Shown: positions 47,636 through 57,271, counted from the stretch's first letter. The stretch: DNA of 64,000 nucleotides from Dorea sp. AM10-31 (GCF_003435815.1 NZ_QTUV01000005.1:64501-128500); one strand, 5' to 3'. Numbers and translations: made by a program. Notes: a model not told the origin generated them from the sequence alone.

Positions 47636-50110
47636 TTATTCGTAAATTTCTTCTGAAATTGTCTCTTTGTCCAGTTTCCAGATATCATCGACATATTCCT
47701 GAATCGTTCTGTCTGATGAGAACTTACCGCAGGATGCTGTATTTAACAGGACCATCTTAGCCCATCTGTCTTTATCTCTGTAAGCTGCCTCTACTTTCTC
47801 CTGTGCCTCGGCATAAGAGCGGAAATCTTTCAGGATGAAATATACATCTGCCTGATTATTTCCCTGTGGCATTAACAGTGAGTTGTAAAGATCGCGGTAC
47901 ATCTCTGTATCACCCTGTGCATAAGTACCGTCTACCAGCTGGTCAACCACTCGTTTGAGTTCTGGATCGCTGTTGTAGATCTGGCGTGAATCGTATCCAC
48001 CATTCTGCTCATAGTTAATAACTTCATCAGAACTCAGACCAAAGATAAATGCATTATCCGCTCCGACTTCTTCTACAATTTCCACATTTGCTCCATCCAT
48101 CGTTCCCAGAGTTGCGGCACCATTTAACATAAATTTCATGTTACCGGTTCCGGATGCTTCCTTGGATGCTGTAGAAATCTGTTCACTGACATCTGCTGCC
48201 GCAAAAATCCACTCAGCATTAGATACACGGTAATCTTCGATAAATACAACTTTCAATTTACCGTTAATACTGCGGTCATTATTTACAACATCTGCTACGG
48301 AGTTGATCAGCTTAATGATCTGTTTTGCACGGATATAACCTGCGGAAGCCTTCGCTCCAAAGATAAATGTTCTTGGATAGAAGCTCTTCTCCGGATGCTC
48401 TTTAATCTGATTGTATAAGTACATGACGTGTAAAATGTTAAGAAGCTGACGTTTGTACTCATGCAGACGTTTTACCTGCACATCGAAAATAGATGTCGGA
48501 TCTACTTCGATACCGTTATGCTCCTTGATGTATTTGGCAAGACGTACTTTATTTTCATATTTGATAGACATAAACTCTTTCAGAGCTTCCTCGTCATCCA
48601 GCCATTTTTTCAGTCCGGACATCTTCGGCAGATCTGTGATCCAGTCTTTTGTTCCGAGTTTTTCTGTTACCCAGTCTGCAAGCAGCGGATTTCCGTGCAT
48701 CAGAAAACGTCTCTGTGTGATACCGTTTGTCTTGTTGTTAAATTTCTCCGGCATCATCTCGTAGAAATCACGCAGCTCCTGTTTTTTCAGGATCTCTGTA
48801 TGCAGGCGCGCAACACCATTGACAGAATATCCGGCAACGATTGCCAGATGTGCCATCTTCACCTGTCCGTCTCTTAAAATCTGCATTTTTGCAACTTTTT
48901 CTTCATTTCCTGGATACATCTCACGTACCTGGATTACGAAACGACGGTCGATCTCCTGAATAATCTGGTAAACTCTAGGAAGCAGTTTTGAGAACAGGTC
49001 GATCGGCCATTTCTCCAGCGCTTCTGCCATGATCGTATGGTTTGTGTAAGCACAGGTCTTTGTTGTAATCTCCCATGCATCGTTCCATTCCATATTTTCT
49101 TCATCCAGAAGGATTCGCATTAACTCTGCAACTGCTACAGTCGGATGTGTATCGTTCATCTGAATTGTAATCTTCTCCGGCAGTTCATGTAAATCTGTAT
49201 GTTTTTTCTTAAATTTAGCAATTGCTGCCTGTAAGCTTGCAGATACGAAGAAATACTGCTGTTTCAGACGCAGTTCTTTTCCTGCGTAGTGATTATCGTT
49301 CGGATACAGCACTTCTACGATATTCTTCGCAAGGTTCTGCTGCTCAACCGCTTTGTGATAATCTCCACGGTCAAAGGAATCTAACTGGAAGTCTACGATT
49401 GGCTCTGCATCCCAGATTCGTAAAGTATTGACGATATGGTTGTTGTATCCGACAATCGGATAATCATACGGAACAGCCAGTACAGATTCGTAATTTTCCT
49501 GTACAAAATGTGTCTTTCCATGCTCGTCATACTCTACACGGATGTTTCCGCCAAAACGTACTTCTTTGGCATACTCCGGACGTTTCAGTTCAAACGGATT
49601 GCCGTCTTTTAACCAGTTATCCGGAGTCTCTACCTGATAGCCGTCCTCAATCTTCTGCTTGAACATACCATAGCGGTAGCGGATTCCACAGCCGTAAGCT
49701 GCATATCCCAGTGTTGCAAGTGAGTCTAAAAAACAAGCTGCCAGTCTTCCAAGGCCACCGTTACCAAGAGCCGGATCCGGCTCCTGGTCCTCGATTGCAT
49801 TAAGATCGATGCCAAGCTCATCTAAAGCTTCCTTCACCTCTTTGTAAGCGGTCATATTGATCAGGTTATTTCCAAGCGCACGTCCCATCAGAAATTCCAT
49901 AGACATGTAATAAACCATCTTCGGATCATCTTTCTCATACTGTTCCTGAGTCGCGATCCAGTCATCGATAATCGCTTCTTTTACAGCATAAGAGACTGCC
50001 TGGAATAACTGCTGCGGGGTTGCTTCTTCAATTGTCTTACGAAACAGGGTTTTTACATTATTTTTAACTTCTTTTTTAAACGCCTGTTTTTCAAATCTTG
50101 GATTGATCAT
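47636..50110 (-). CDS. glgP: Glycogen/starch phosphorylase
   Basis: 824 residues from ATG 50110 (MINPRFEKQAFKKEV), AAAGGA eight bases upstream. Glycosyltransferase family 35: YYMSMEFLMGRALGNNL near 60, EDQEPDPALGNGGLGRLAACFLDS near 105, YGIRYRYGMFKQ, NDTHPTVAVAELMR near 325, GITQRRFL, and the PLP site region EASGTGNMKFMLNGAATLGTMDGANVEI near 645 with the Lys bound to the cofactor. Releases glucose-1-phosphate from alpha-1,4-glucans. It lies 33 bases after ileS on the same strand; its promoter may be that of the ileS transcript or within the gap. Confidence 0.96.
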   Translation of the reverse strand: MINPRFEKQAFKKEVKNNVKTLFRKTIEEATPQQLFQAVSYAVKEAIIDDWIATQEQYEKDDPKMVYYMSMEFLMGRALGNNLINMTAYKEVKEALDELGIDLNAIEDQEPDPALGNGGLGRLAACFLDSLATLGYAAYGCGIRYRYGMFKQKIEDGYQVETPDNWLKDGNPFELKRPEYAKEVRFGGNIRVEYDEHGKTHFVQENYESVLAVPYDYPIVGYNNHIVNTLRIWDAEPIVDFQLDSFDRGDYHKAVEQQNLAKNIVEVLYPNDNHYAGKELRLKQQYFFVSASLQAAIAKFKKKHTDLHELPEKITIQMNDTHPTVAVAELMRILLDEENMEWNDAWEITTKTCAYTNHTIMAEALEKWPIDLFSKLLPRVYQIIQEIDRRFVIQVREMYPGNEEKVAKMQILRDGQVKMAHLAIVAGYSVNGVARLHTEILKKQELRDFYEMMPEKFNNKTNGITQRRFLMHGNPLLADWVTEKLGTKDWITDLPKMSGLKKWLDDEEALKEFMSIKYENKVRLAKYIKEHNGIEVDPTSIFDVQVKRLHEYKRQLLNILHVMYLYNQIKEHPEKSFYPRTFIFGAKASAGYIRAKQIIKLINSVADVVNNDRSINGKLKVVFIEDYRVSNAEWIFAAADVSEQISTASKEASGTGNMKFMLNGAATLGTMDGANVEIVEEVGADNAFIFGLSSDEVINYEQNGGYDSRQIYNSDPELKRVVDQLVDGTYAQGDTEMYRDLYNSLLMPQGNNQADVYFILKDFRSYAEAQEKVEAAYRDKDRWAKMVLLNTASCGKFSSDRTIQEYVDDIWKLDKETISEEIYE

Positions 50111-50143
50111 TTTCACATTCCTTTCTTTACGGAGGGGCACAGA

Positions 50144-53100
50144 TTACTGTTTTTCCACGCCGAGTGTTACATTCTCTCCGTTGATCTTCCATTCTTTCAC
50201 ATATCCTGACGGTGTCTGTTTCACTGCGCTTATGCCCAGAGTCTCTCCGGCGATCTCATCTGCATGCTCTGCGAAAATCTTCTCAGCCTTCTCGGTTCCC
50301 TCGTATGTGATCGCGATCTGATCCATAACTTCAAAACCGGCTTCTTTACGCATCGTCTGTACTTTGCTGATGATCTCACGTACAAATCCTTCTGTCAGAA
50401 GTTCTTCTGTCAAGTTTGTATCCAAAACAACGGTAATTCCGTTATCATTTTCAGATACATAGCCTTCCATCTGTGCAGTGTCAATCAGAAGATCCTCGCG
50501 GAATAAAGTAATCTCCTGTCCATTGATATCCAGTTTTAAAGAATCGGTTGCATTCAGCTCATCCATTGCTGCGTTTCCGTCTAATGAGCCAAGTGCAGCT
50601 TTGATTCCACCTAACATTTTACCATATTTTGGACCTACCGTCTTTAGCTGAGGTTTGAAAGAATAGGAGGTGAAATCACGAACTTCTTGTGTAAATTCCA
50701 TAGTTTTTACATTCAATTCGTCTTCGATAATCTCCTGATAGAACTCCGGAAGTTCAAAATCAGCTTTCACATACATTTTTCCAATCGGCTGACGGTTTTT
50801 GATATTTGCAGTATTTCTGCAGGCACGTCCCATAACAACCAGTTTCAGAAGTTTCTCCATGTTATCTTCCAGTTCTTTGTCAATGTGCTCCTCATTTACA
50901 GTCGGATAATCGCACAGGTGGATACTCTCCGGTGCGCTCTCATCCAGGCTTCTTACGAGGTTCTGGTAAATATCTTCTGTCATGAACGGAATCATCGGTG
51001 CAGCAACCTTGCTCACTTCAACAAGCGCTGTGTACAGAGTCATGTAAGCATTGATCTTATCCTGCTCCATTCCTTTTGCCCAGAAACGCTCACGGCTTCT
51101 TCTTACATACCAGTTACTCATATCATCTACAAATTCCTGAAGTGCTCTTGCTGCTTCCGGGATTCTGTAATTTGCAAGATGATCATCTACGTCTTTGATC
51201 AGTGTATTTAATTTGGATAATAACCATTTATCCATAACGGATAATTTATCATATTCCAGTACATATTTTGTTGCATCGAAATTATCAATATTTGCATACA
51301 GTACGAAAAACGCATAAGTATTCCACAGAGTTCCCATGAATTTTCTCTGTCCTTCTACAACAGCTTTTCCATGGAAACGGTTCGGCAGCCACGGTGCACT
51401 GTTTACATAGAAATACCAGCGGATCGCATCTGCTCCGTATTTCTCCAGTGCATCAAACGGATCAACTGCATTTCCCTTGGATTTACTCATCTTCTGTCCA
51501 TTCTCATCCTGTACATGTCCCAGAACGATAACGTTCTTATACGGAGCTTTGTTGAAAATCAATGTGGAAATAGCCAGTAAGGAATAGAACCATCCACGTG
51601 TCTGGTCTACCGCCTCGGAAATAAAGTCTGCCGGGAAATGCTTCTCGAACAGATCCTGATTCTCAAATGGATAGTGGTACTGTGCAAACGGCATAGATCC
51701 ACTGTCAAACCAGCAGTCGATAACTTCCGGTACGCGGTGCATTGGCTTGCCACACTTCGGACACTTGATCGTTACATTGTCGATATATGGACGGTGTAAT
51801 TCGATCTCATCCGGACAGTTGTCGGACATAGATTTCAGTTCTTCAATACTTCCGATTGAATGCTGGCATCCGCACTCGCACTCCCAGATATTTAACGGAG
51901 TTCCCCAGTAGCGGTTACGGCTGATACCCCAGTCCTGGACATTTTCCAGCCAGTCGCCGAAACGTCCTTTTCCGATGCTTTCCGGGATCCAGTTGATCGT
52001 GTTGTTGTTGGCGATCAAATCGTCTTTAACTTCTGTCATCTTGATAAACCATGACTCACGAGCGTAGTAAATCAGTGGTGTATCACATCTCCAGCAGTGT
52101 GGATAGCTGTGTTCAAACTTCGGCGCGTCGAAGAGAAGTTTTCTCTCATCCAAATCTTTTAATACTTCTGGATCTGCTTTCTTTACGAAAATACCGGCAA
52201 ATGGTGTAGTCTCTCCCATATCACCTTTTTCGTCTACTAACTGTACGAACGGCATGTCATATTTACGTCCGACTTTGGCATCGTCTTCACCAAATGCAGG
52301 TGCGATATGAACAACACCGGTACCATCTGTCAGTGTTACATAAGTATCGCATGTAACGAAGAATGCTTTTTTATTCTGTTTCGCTGCGCAGTCATATGCA
52401 CACTGGTACAGCGGCTCGTATTCTTTGTATTCCAGATCCTGTCCTTTGTATGTTTCCAGAATTTCATAATCCGGACCTTCGTTTCCTGATTTCTCAGCAA
52501 GTCCACCAAGAACAGTATCCAGAAGCGCCTGTGCCATGTAATAAACATATCCGTCAGCAGCCTTTACTTTTGCGTAGTCTTCTTCCGGATTTACACAAAG
52601 ACCGATGTTGGACGGCAGTGTCCAAGGTGTAGTTGTCCATGCGAGGAAATATGCATCTTCTCCGACAACTTTGAAACGTACAATTGCAGAACGTTCTTTT
52701 ACATCTTTATATCCCTGTGCTACTTCCTGTGCAGAAAGCGGAGTTCCACAACGAGGGCAATAAGGAACAATCTTGAATCCTTTGTACAGAAGACCTTTGT
52801 CCCAGATCTTCTTCAGTGCCCACCACTCAGACTCGATAAAGTCATTGTGATAAGTAACATACGGATCATCCATGTCAGCCCAGAAACCTACAGTATTAGA
52901 GAAATCTTCCCACATACCTTTGTATTTCCATACGCTTTCTTTACATTTCTTAATAAATGGCTCTACACCATATTTCTCGATCTGTTCTTTTCCGTCCAGT
53001 CCAAGAGCTTTCTCAACTTCCAGCTCAACCGGCAGACCGTGTGTATCCCATCCGGCCTTTCTCGGTACTTCATATCCCTTCATTGTACGATAACGCGGGA

Positions 53101-53302
53101 TCATATCTTTAATAACACGAGTCAGTACGTGACCGATATGCGGTTTACCATTTGCTGTCGGCGGTCCGTCGTAAAACATATACTGTGGACAGCCTTCACG
53201 GTCTTCCATACTCTTCTCAAAAATGTGATTCTCTTCCCAGAACTTCTCTGTAGCCTTCTCGCGGTCTACAAAATTCATGTCTGTCGAAACTTTCTTATAC
53301 AT
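50144..53302 (-). CDS. ileS: Isoleucyl-tRNA synthetase (long, IleS2-like type)
   Basis: 1052 residues, ATG after GAAGGAGG. HIGH motif in PPTANGKPHIGHVLTRVIKD (about 48-67), GWDTHGLPVELEVEKALG near 85, editing domain with AWTTTPWTLPSNIGL near 225, KMSKSKGNAVDPF near 600, anticodon-binding domain, and a long C-terminal region without an obvious zinc ribbon. Length and the GWDTHGLPVE wording match the eukaryote-like type 2 enzymes rather than the E. coli-like type 1. Controlled by an Ile T-box about 290 bases upstream. Confidence 0.96.
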   Translation of the reverse strand: MYKKVSTDMNFVDREKATEKFWEENHIFEKSMEDREGCPQYMFYDGPPTANGKPHIGHVLTRVIKDMIPRYRTMKGYEVPRKAGWDTHGLPVELEVEKALGLDGKEQIEKYGVEPFIKKCKESVWKYKGMWEDFSNTVGFWADMDDPYVTYHNDFIESEWWALKKIWDKGLLYKGFKIVPYCPRCGTPLSAQEVAQGYKDVKERSAIVRFKVVGEDAYFLAWTTTPWTLPSNIGLCVNPEEDYAKVKAADGYVYYMAQALLDTVLGGLAEKSGNEGPDYEILETYKGQDLEYKEYEPLYQCAYDCAAKQNKKAFFVTCDTYVTLTDGTGVVHIAPAFGEDDAKVGRKYDMPFVQLVDEKGDMGETTPFAGIFVKKADPEVLKDLDERKLLFDAPKFEHSYPHCWRCDTPLIYYARESWFIKMTEVKDDLIANNNTINWIPESIGKGRFGDWLENVQDWGISRNRYWGTPLNIWECECGCQHSIGSIEELKSMSDNCPDEIELHRPYIDNVTIKCPKCGKPMHRVPEVIDCWFDSGSMPFAQYHYPFENQDLFEKHFPADFISEAVDQTRGWFYSLLAISTLIFNKAPYKNVIVLGHVQDENGQKMSKSKGNAVDPFDALEKYGADAIRWYFYVNSAPWLPNRFHGKAVVEGQRKFMGTLWNTYAFFVLYANIDNFDATKYVLEYDKLSVMDKWLLSKLNTLIKDVDDHLANYRIPEAARALQEFVDDMSNWYVRRSRERFWAKGMEQDKINAYMTLYTALVEVSKVAAPMIPFMTEDIYQNLVRSLDESAPESIHLCDYPTVNEEHIDKELEDNMEKLLKLVVMGRACRNTANIKNRQPIGKMYVKADFELPEFYQEIIEDELNVKTMEFTQEVRDFTSYSFKPQLKTVGPKYGKMLGGIKAALGSLDGNAAMDELNATDSLKLDINGQEITLFREDLLIDTAQMEGYVSENDNGITVVLDTNLTEELLTEGFVREIISKVQTMRKEAGFEVMDQIAITYEGTEKAEKIFAEHADEIAGETLGISAVKQTPSGYVKEWKINGENVTLGVEKQ

Positions 53303-53322
53303 GATTCTCCTCCTTCTCTGAT

Positions 53323-53360
53323 GGGGGACGGGGCATTTCTAGAAAATCCCCGTCCCCTTT
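53323..53360. repeat. GGGGACGGGG palindromic repeat, copy 4
   Basis: GGGGACGGGGCATTTCT paired with AGAAAATCCCCGTCCCC, one mismatch. It lies between the ileS ribosome site and the upstream leader, about 20 bases before the start codon, so it could fold in the 5' untranslated region. Confidence 0.88.
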
Positions 53361-53459
53361 TAATATCTTTTGATAGTTTTCCACATTTTCCACATCTTTT
53401 TTCCACATCGTGGGGGAAAATTGGGATGAATATTAACATTTTTTGCATGTATAGGATAA

Positions 53460-53592
53460 ATAAAATAGAATGTGCCTTAGCACATTCCCGCGCTGAGCGC
53501 GGTTGTTTACAACAATCTACCTCTTCGCGCGAGTGCGCATTCTGCCGGAGGCTTTTTTTATATAATAGGAAATGCAATTTCTATTATATAAA
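53460..53592. repeat. Palindrome-rich spacer in the ileS leader
   Basis: Contains AATGTGCC-TTA-GCACATT (53470s), CCGCGCTGAGCGCGG (53490s), GCGCGAGTGCGC (53527-53538), TTGTTTACAACAA and the long inverted repeat TATATAATAGGAAA / TTTCTATTATATA (53559-53591). The array follows the T-box terminator and precedes ileS; no frame looks coding. The mixture of short GC-rich hairpins is like the metG spacer in position. Confidence 0.6.
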
Positions 53593-53848
53593 AAAAGCTT
53601 CCATCCTGTATAGGACGAAAGCTGTGCCTGCGTTTATAAACCACCTAAACATACTATCATATGCTTTTCCTGTAACGGGGAAATGCCGTCAGCATCTACT
53701 AAGCTTGCGCTTTTGGATGTCTGCAACTCGGAAGTGATCTTCGGATATCGTTACTTGTACCGGACTTCCACCATCTCCGGCTCGCTGTGACGTTCTGCTA
53801 TATCGTACTGTCTCCGTCAACGTTTTATATCTTTTCATATGCGTTCTT
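53591..53848 (-). promoter_or_regulatory. T-box riboswitch for ileS (Ile)
   Basis: Read leftward: stem I with the AGATGGTGGAAGTCCGG distal region, specifier loop GAAGATCACTTCC with AUC (complement of 53736-53738) for tRNA-Ile, the T-box core AGGTGGTTTATAAACGC (complement of 53630-53646) and a terminator (AGCTTTCGTCC with GGATGGAAGCT and TTTTTTT, 53591-53622). The specifier agrees with the downstream gene. Confidence 0.88.
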
Positions 53849-53878
53849 ATTATACGAGTTTTCGCTTTATTTCGTCAA
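53849..53878 (-). promoter_or_regulatory. Promoter of the ileS T-box transcript
   Basis: TTGACG (complement of 53873-53878), 18-bp spacer, TATAAT (complement of 53849-53854). Confidence 0.8.
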
Positions 53879-53947
53879 GGTTTTATTTGCCATTTTTATT
53901 TTTTTCTTTTATACTAAAATAAAAAATTACAATATTCGGAGGATTTT

Positions 53948-54934
53948 ATGCATATAGGTAAGAAAGCGCAGAAAAGAGAAAAATCAGCTATGTCGGTTTC
54001 TTTATACGGGAATCTGGTTTTTGTTGTTATCGAGCTTCTCATGGCTATTTTTACAGGTTCACAGGCGGTGCTTCTGGATGCAGTTTATGATGGAGTAGAA
54101 TTTTGCATGCTGCTGCCATCGCTTTTCCTTATTCCATTGCTATACCGCCCATCCAATGAACAGCATCCGTTTGGATACACCCAGATTGAATCCATCTTCG
54201 TTGTTGTCAAAGGAATCACCATGGTCTCTGTAACATTCGGGCTGATCTTCAACAATATTCATCTGATGCTCCACGGTGGGCACATCGTATCCTTCCATAC
54301 GATTGCGTCATTTGAATTTTTCGCATGTTTCCTTGGCATTGTAGTCACTATTTATCTGAGTATAAAAAATAAAACGATGGCATCTCCTATGATCAATATG
54401 GAAATGCAGGGATGGAAAATTGACAGCTTTCTGTCTCTCGGCATGGCAGTTGCCTTTTTACTGCCGATACTGCTGCCATTTGCATGGTTTAAACCAGTTA
54501 TTCCTTACCTGGATCAGATTATCACGATTACGTTGTCTGTCATCATGCTTCCGGCACCGATCCGCACTATTATCACAGCATTCCGTGATCTTATGCTGAT
54601 CCCACCGGAAGAAGACACCATTGAAGAAATCAAAAACCTTGTGGAACCGATCATCCGCACTTATGGTTATCAGAAATTGTATTATGATATTCTGCGTACA
54701 GGACGTAAGCTGTGGATCAGTGTCTATATCACATTTGAAAAGGACCTCGTATCACTTGCTAAATTCAAAGCCATCCAGTCAGAGTGTATTGCAGCTCTCG
54801 CTGAAGAATATCCTGATTTTTATTTTGAGCTTCTGCCGGATATTGCTTTCACCGGAGCAGAGAAAGCTGCACTGGAGCAGAAAATTCTTGAAGAACAGAT
54901 GCAAGAAATGCAGGAAGGAACAAGGGAAGTGTAA
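53948..54934 (+). CDS. Cation diffusion facilitator family transporter
   Basis: 328 residues, ATG after CGGAGG. About six transmembrane helices (for example LVFVVIELLMAIFTGSQAVLLDAVYDGVEF, whose Asp residues correspond to the CDF metal site in helix 2), the HPFGYTQIES motif near 75, a second polar helix pair near 160 (NMEMQGWKIDSFLSLGMAVAF with Asp), and a C-terminal cytoplasmic domain (about 215-310) with the ferredoxin-like CDF dimerization fold. Exports a divalent metal (Zn, Mn or Fe not decidable). Glu/Gln-rich tail. Single gene ending in a strong hairpin. Confidence 0.88.
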   Translation: MHIGKKAQKREKSAMSVSLYGNLVFVVIELLMAIFTGSQAVLLDAVYDGVEFCMLLPSLFLIPLLYRPSNEQHPFGYTQIESIFVVVKGITMVSVTFGLIFNNIHLMLHGGHIVSFHTIASFEFFACFLGIVVTIYLSIKNKTMASPMINMEMQGWKIDSFLSLGMAVAFLLPILLPFAWFKPVIPYLDQIITITLSVIMLPAPIRTIITAFRDLMLIPPEEDTIEEIKNLVEPIIRTYGYQKLYYDILRTGRKLWISVYITFEKDLVSLAKFKAIQSECIAALAEEYPDFYFELLPDIAFTGAEKAALEQKILEEQMQEMQEGTREV

Positions 54935-55017
54935 ATAATTGTACACTCCCAATTGCAACAGGAAACGTGAAAATACCAATAGGAATTGTCTTTATTGTTA
55001 GTAAGGATATAAAGAAT

Positions 55018-55073
55018 ATAAAGCAAGGAGCGAGAGGCTTGTATAAAATCAAGCTTTCGCCCTTGCTTTATAC
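55018..55073. terminator. Terminator between the CDF gene and the tlpA-like operon
   Basis: TATAAAGCAAGG...AGGCTTG, loop TATAAAAT, CAAGC...CCTTGCTTTATA: a stem of about 22 pairs with internal mismatches. Suitable for stopping transcription from both sides. Confidence 0.7.
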
Positions 55074-55121
55074 ATTTCAGTTATAAAATGCATATCAACT
55101 GCAGGCAACAATTACAAAGAA

Positions 55122-56114
55122 TTATTTCCCATTTTCGATTGCCTGATCAATGAGCTCATTCAGTCTCTTTGCCTGATCTTTCGCTGTGATGGCGCCTACG
55201 ATTGGCTCTCCTACGATATTACCCTTCTGGTCAACGACGTATGTCGTCGGGTAAGAGAAGAGTCCGGAAGTAAATTTTCCTGCTTCACTATTTGTGGCAA
55301 ACCATACATTTTTGTAAGTAATTTTCTTTTTTGATAAAATATCTTTCGCTTCTTTGATGGCTGCTTTGTCGCCGTCGATTGTAAAGGTGTTGACACCTAT
55401 CACTTCGCCGCCTTTTTTCTGAAGCTTTTTATTGAGCGCCTGCAAATCTTTCAGCTCACCGACACATGGGTTGCATGTAGTGAACCAGAAATTTACGACT
55501 GTCACTTTATTTTTCGCAAAAAGCTTCTTGCTGTCTACTGCATTGCCGTCAAGATCTTTTCCTTTGAAGCCTGGGAAACTTATCGCACTACTTTTTTCTG
55601 TACTCTTATCATCTTTATTATCGGATGTACTCATGCCTGCTTCGCTTGCATCCACGCTGTCGCCAGAACCTGGTTTCGTTCCGCAATCCGGATATTTCTG
55701 TTCTAAAACAGTCAGTCTTCCTTCGATCTTCTTGATTTCTTCTGCTCCTTCTTTCAATGTTTTCAATTCGTCTTTTGAAAATTGATCCTTCGCACCGTCG
55801 ATTGTCTTAAGGAGAAAATCTCCATAGTTTGTACCATCTTCAATCATCGGATTGTTCTTATTGGCTGCCAGGAATACTTTTTCCCAAAGCTTGGAGTTGG
55901 CTGCCAGAATATCATTTTCTTTCTGCATCAGCTTCTGATAAAGCTTTGCCGCTTCTTCTTTGCTGTCCGGATTATTTTTGCTGTCACTTTCTGTCTGGGC
56001 AGTTTTCCCGGAGCTGCTATCCTTGCTGTTACCAGAAGTACATGCACTGAGTCCAAGTGCTAAAATGAGTGTCATTGTTACAGCTGTTGTTTTTAAAAGT
56101 TTTGTTTTCATCAT
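55122..56114 (-). CDS. TlpA-like thiol-disulfide lipoprotein with N-terminal helical extension
   Basis: 330 residues. Lipoprotein signal ending LALGLSAC, so anchored outside the membrane. Residues about 25-165 are a Ser/Lys/Asp-rich, mainly helical extension (KLYQKLMQKENDILAANSKLW). From about 190 a thioredoxin-like domain: FPGFKGKDLDGNAVDSKKLF, then VNFWFTTCNPCVGELKDLQ with redox motif CNPC, GVNTFTIDGDK and the cis-Pro region SYPTTYVVDQKGNIV. Operates with the 4Fe-4S membrane protein and CD1871A-like protein upstream in the same operon, likely moving electrons or handling disulfides outside the cell. Confidence 0.9.
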   Translation of the reverse strand: MMKTKLLKTTAVTMTLILALGLSACTSGNSKDSSSGKTAQTESDSKNNPDSKEEAAKLYQKLMQKENDILAANSKLWEKVFLAANKNNPMIEDGTNYGDFLLKTIDGAKDQFSKDELKTLKEGAEEIKKIEGRLTVLEQKYPDCGTKPGSGDSVDASEAGMSTSDNKDDKSTEKSSAISFPGFKGKDLDGNAVDSKKLFAKNKVTVVNFWFTTCNPCVGELKDLQALNKKLQKKGGEVIGVNTFTIDGDKAAIKEAKDILSKKKITYKNVWFATNSEAGKFTSGLFSYPTTYVVDQKGNIVGEPIVGAITAKDQAKRLNELIDQAIENGK

Positions 56115-56116
56115 AA

Positions 56117-57010
56117 TTATTTATCTCCTTTACATTTATTATTTTTACTAAAACCATATCGAAACCTAAGTGCTTCGGCCGGGCATTCTTTTATACATTT
56201 GCCACAGCGGATACATTCCGTGTGGTCAGGTGTCTTCGTGATATCCACATCCATCTTGCATACGCGGGCACATTTTCCACAGGAAATGCATCTACGATCG
56301 TCCACTTGGATACCTAAGAGGGATACTTTATTCATCAATGCGTAAAATGCACCTAATGGGCAGATCCATTTGCAAAACGGACGGTAAAATAAAATACTTA
56401 ATACTACGATTACAAGCAAAATAATTAATTTCCTTGTAAATAATGCTCCAAGCGCCTGACGGATTCCTTCATTTACGATGGCCAGCGGGATGGCCCCTTC
56501 CAACACACCCTGTGGGCAAATGTATTTACAGAAAATTGGATCCGACATTCCCACATCATTTACAAGAAAAGCCGGCAGCAGGATAACCGCGAATAAAAGC
56601 ACGATATATTTGATCCAACGAAAAGGCTTTAACTTCATTGTGGAAAACTTTTTGCAAGGAATCTTATGCAGCAGATCCTGAAGCCAGCCGAAAGGACATA
56701 AGAATCCACATACAAAACGCCCCAACAGGACACCGATCAGGATCAGAAATCCACTTATATAGTAGGAAAAGCGAAATTTTGATGCGCCTACCACTGCCTG
56801 AAATGCGCCGATCGGACAGGCACCTGCTGCCGCGGGGCAAGAATAACAGTTCAATCCCGGCACACATACGGCTTTCCCTTTACCTTGGTAAATACTCCCC
56901 TTTATAAAATTTGGCAAATGTATATTTGTAAGCAATGCCGCTCCCGCCTGGATCCATCCACGGAAACGACTTATAATTATAGATGTTTTTTTCTTCTTAT
57001 TCTTATCCAA
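56117..57010 (-). CDS. 4Fe-4S binding membrane protein (NapH/NosR-like)
   Basis: About 297 residues. Start uncertain: TTG 57010 has GGAG ten bases upstream and overlaps the preceding stop; GTG 57019 is an alternative. Motifs: CVPGLNCYSCPAAAGACPIGAFQ near 50-70 (Cys cluster typical of NapH-like proteins), transmembrane segments (FLILIGVLLGRFVCGFLCPFGWLQDLL), FCKYICPQGVLEGAIPL, FCKWICPLGAFYALMN, and a C-terminal pair of 4Fe-4S motifs (CISCGKCARVCKMDVD, CIRCGKCIKECPAEAL). Electron carrier across or at the membrane. Three bases before the tlpA-like gene. Confidence 0.9.
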   Translation of the reverse strand: MDKNKKKKTSIIISRFRGWIQAGAALLTNIHLPNFIKGSIYQGKGKAVCVPGLNCYSCPAAAGACPIGAFQAVVGASKFRFSYYISGFLILIGVLLGRFVCGFLCPFGWLQDLLHKIPCKKFSTMKLKPFRWIKYIVLLFAVILLPAFLVNDVGMSDPIFCKYICPQGVLEGAIPLAIVNEGIRQALGALFTRKLIILLVIVVLSILFYRPFCKWICPLGAFYALMNKVSLLGIQVDDRRCISCGKCARVCKMDVDITKTPDHTECIRCGKCIKECPAEALRFRYGFSKNNKCKGDK

Positions 57011-57167
57011 TGCCAACACACTCCAGACACAATCGGATTGCCTTACTGAATACTGAATCCACTTCGCCTCGCATTGCTCCGAAGCATACCATGCATATCG
57101 CGGCTATTAGTAAAGCGCCCTGGATCATAGCTTTTTTTCTATGAAACAATTTGATCACTCCCTTCAT
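57003..57167 (-). CDS. CD1871A-family CXXC protein
   Basis: About 54 residues from ATG 57167, or about 48 from TTG 57149 (AGGGAG eight bases upstream). One transmembrane helix (MIQGALLIAAICMVCFGAMRG) and the family's C-terminal signature VFSKAIRLCLECVGIG, with the CxxC right at the end. These tiny proteins accompany TlpA-like and NapH-like genes in Clostridia; the job of the CxxC is unknown, probably a thiol relay partner. First gene of the leftward redox operon, stop overlapping the next start. Confidence 0.8.
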   Translation of the reverse strand: MKGVIKLFHRKKAMIQGALLIAAICMVCFGAMRGEVDSVFSKAIRLCLECVGIG

Positions 57168-57191
57168 TTCTGCCTCATTATAACACGGCAT

Positions 57192-57237
57192 GTATAAAAT
57201 CCTTGTTAAGAAGCAAAACTTAACAAAGATTTTATGT
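57192..57237. promoter_or_regulatory. Large inverted repeat between divergent redox operon and two-component system
   Basis: GTATAAAATCCTTGTTAAG (57192-57210) and CTTAACAAAGATTTTATGT (57219-57237) are inverted copies with two mismatches around AAGCAAAA. Each arm lies upstream of a -10 box: TATAAT for the leftward operon (complement of about 57177-57182) and TATACT for the rightward regulator (about 57247-57252). A symmetric operator used by both promoters is likely, with the adjacent response regulator as the obvious candidate binder. Confidence 0.65.
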
Positions 57238-57271
57238 CCATATGCTATACTGATACCAGGAGGAAACATAT

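Noticed and set aside
52847..53737. 296-codon rightward frame across the ileS start and T-box
   Set aside because: It runs antisense through ileS coding sequence, a palindromic repeat and a structured leader; no plausible start or domain.
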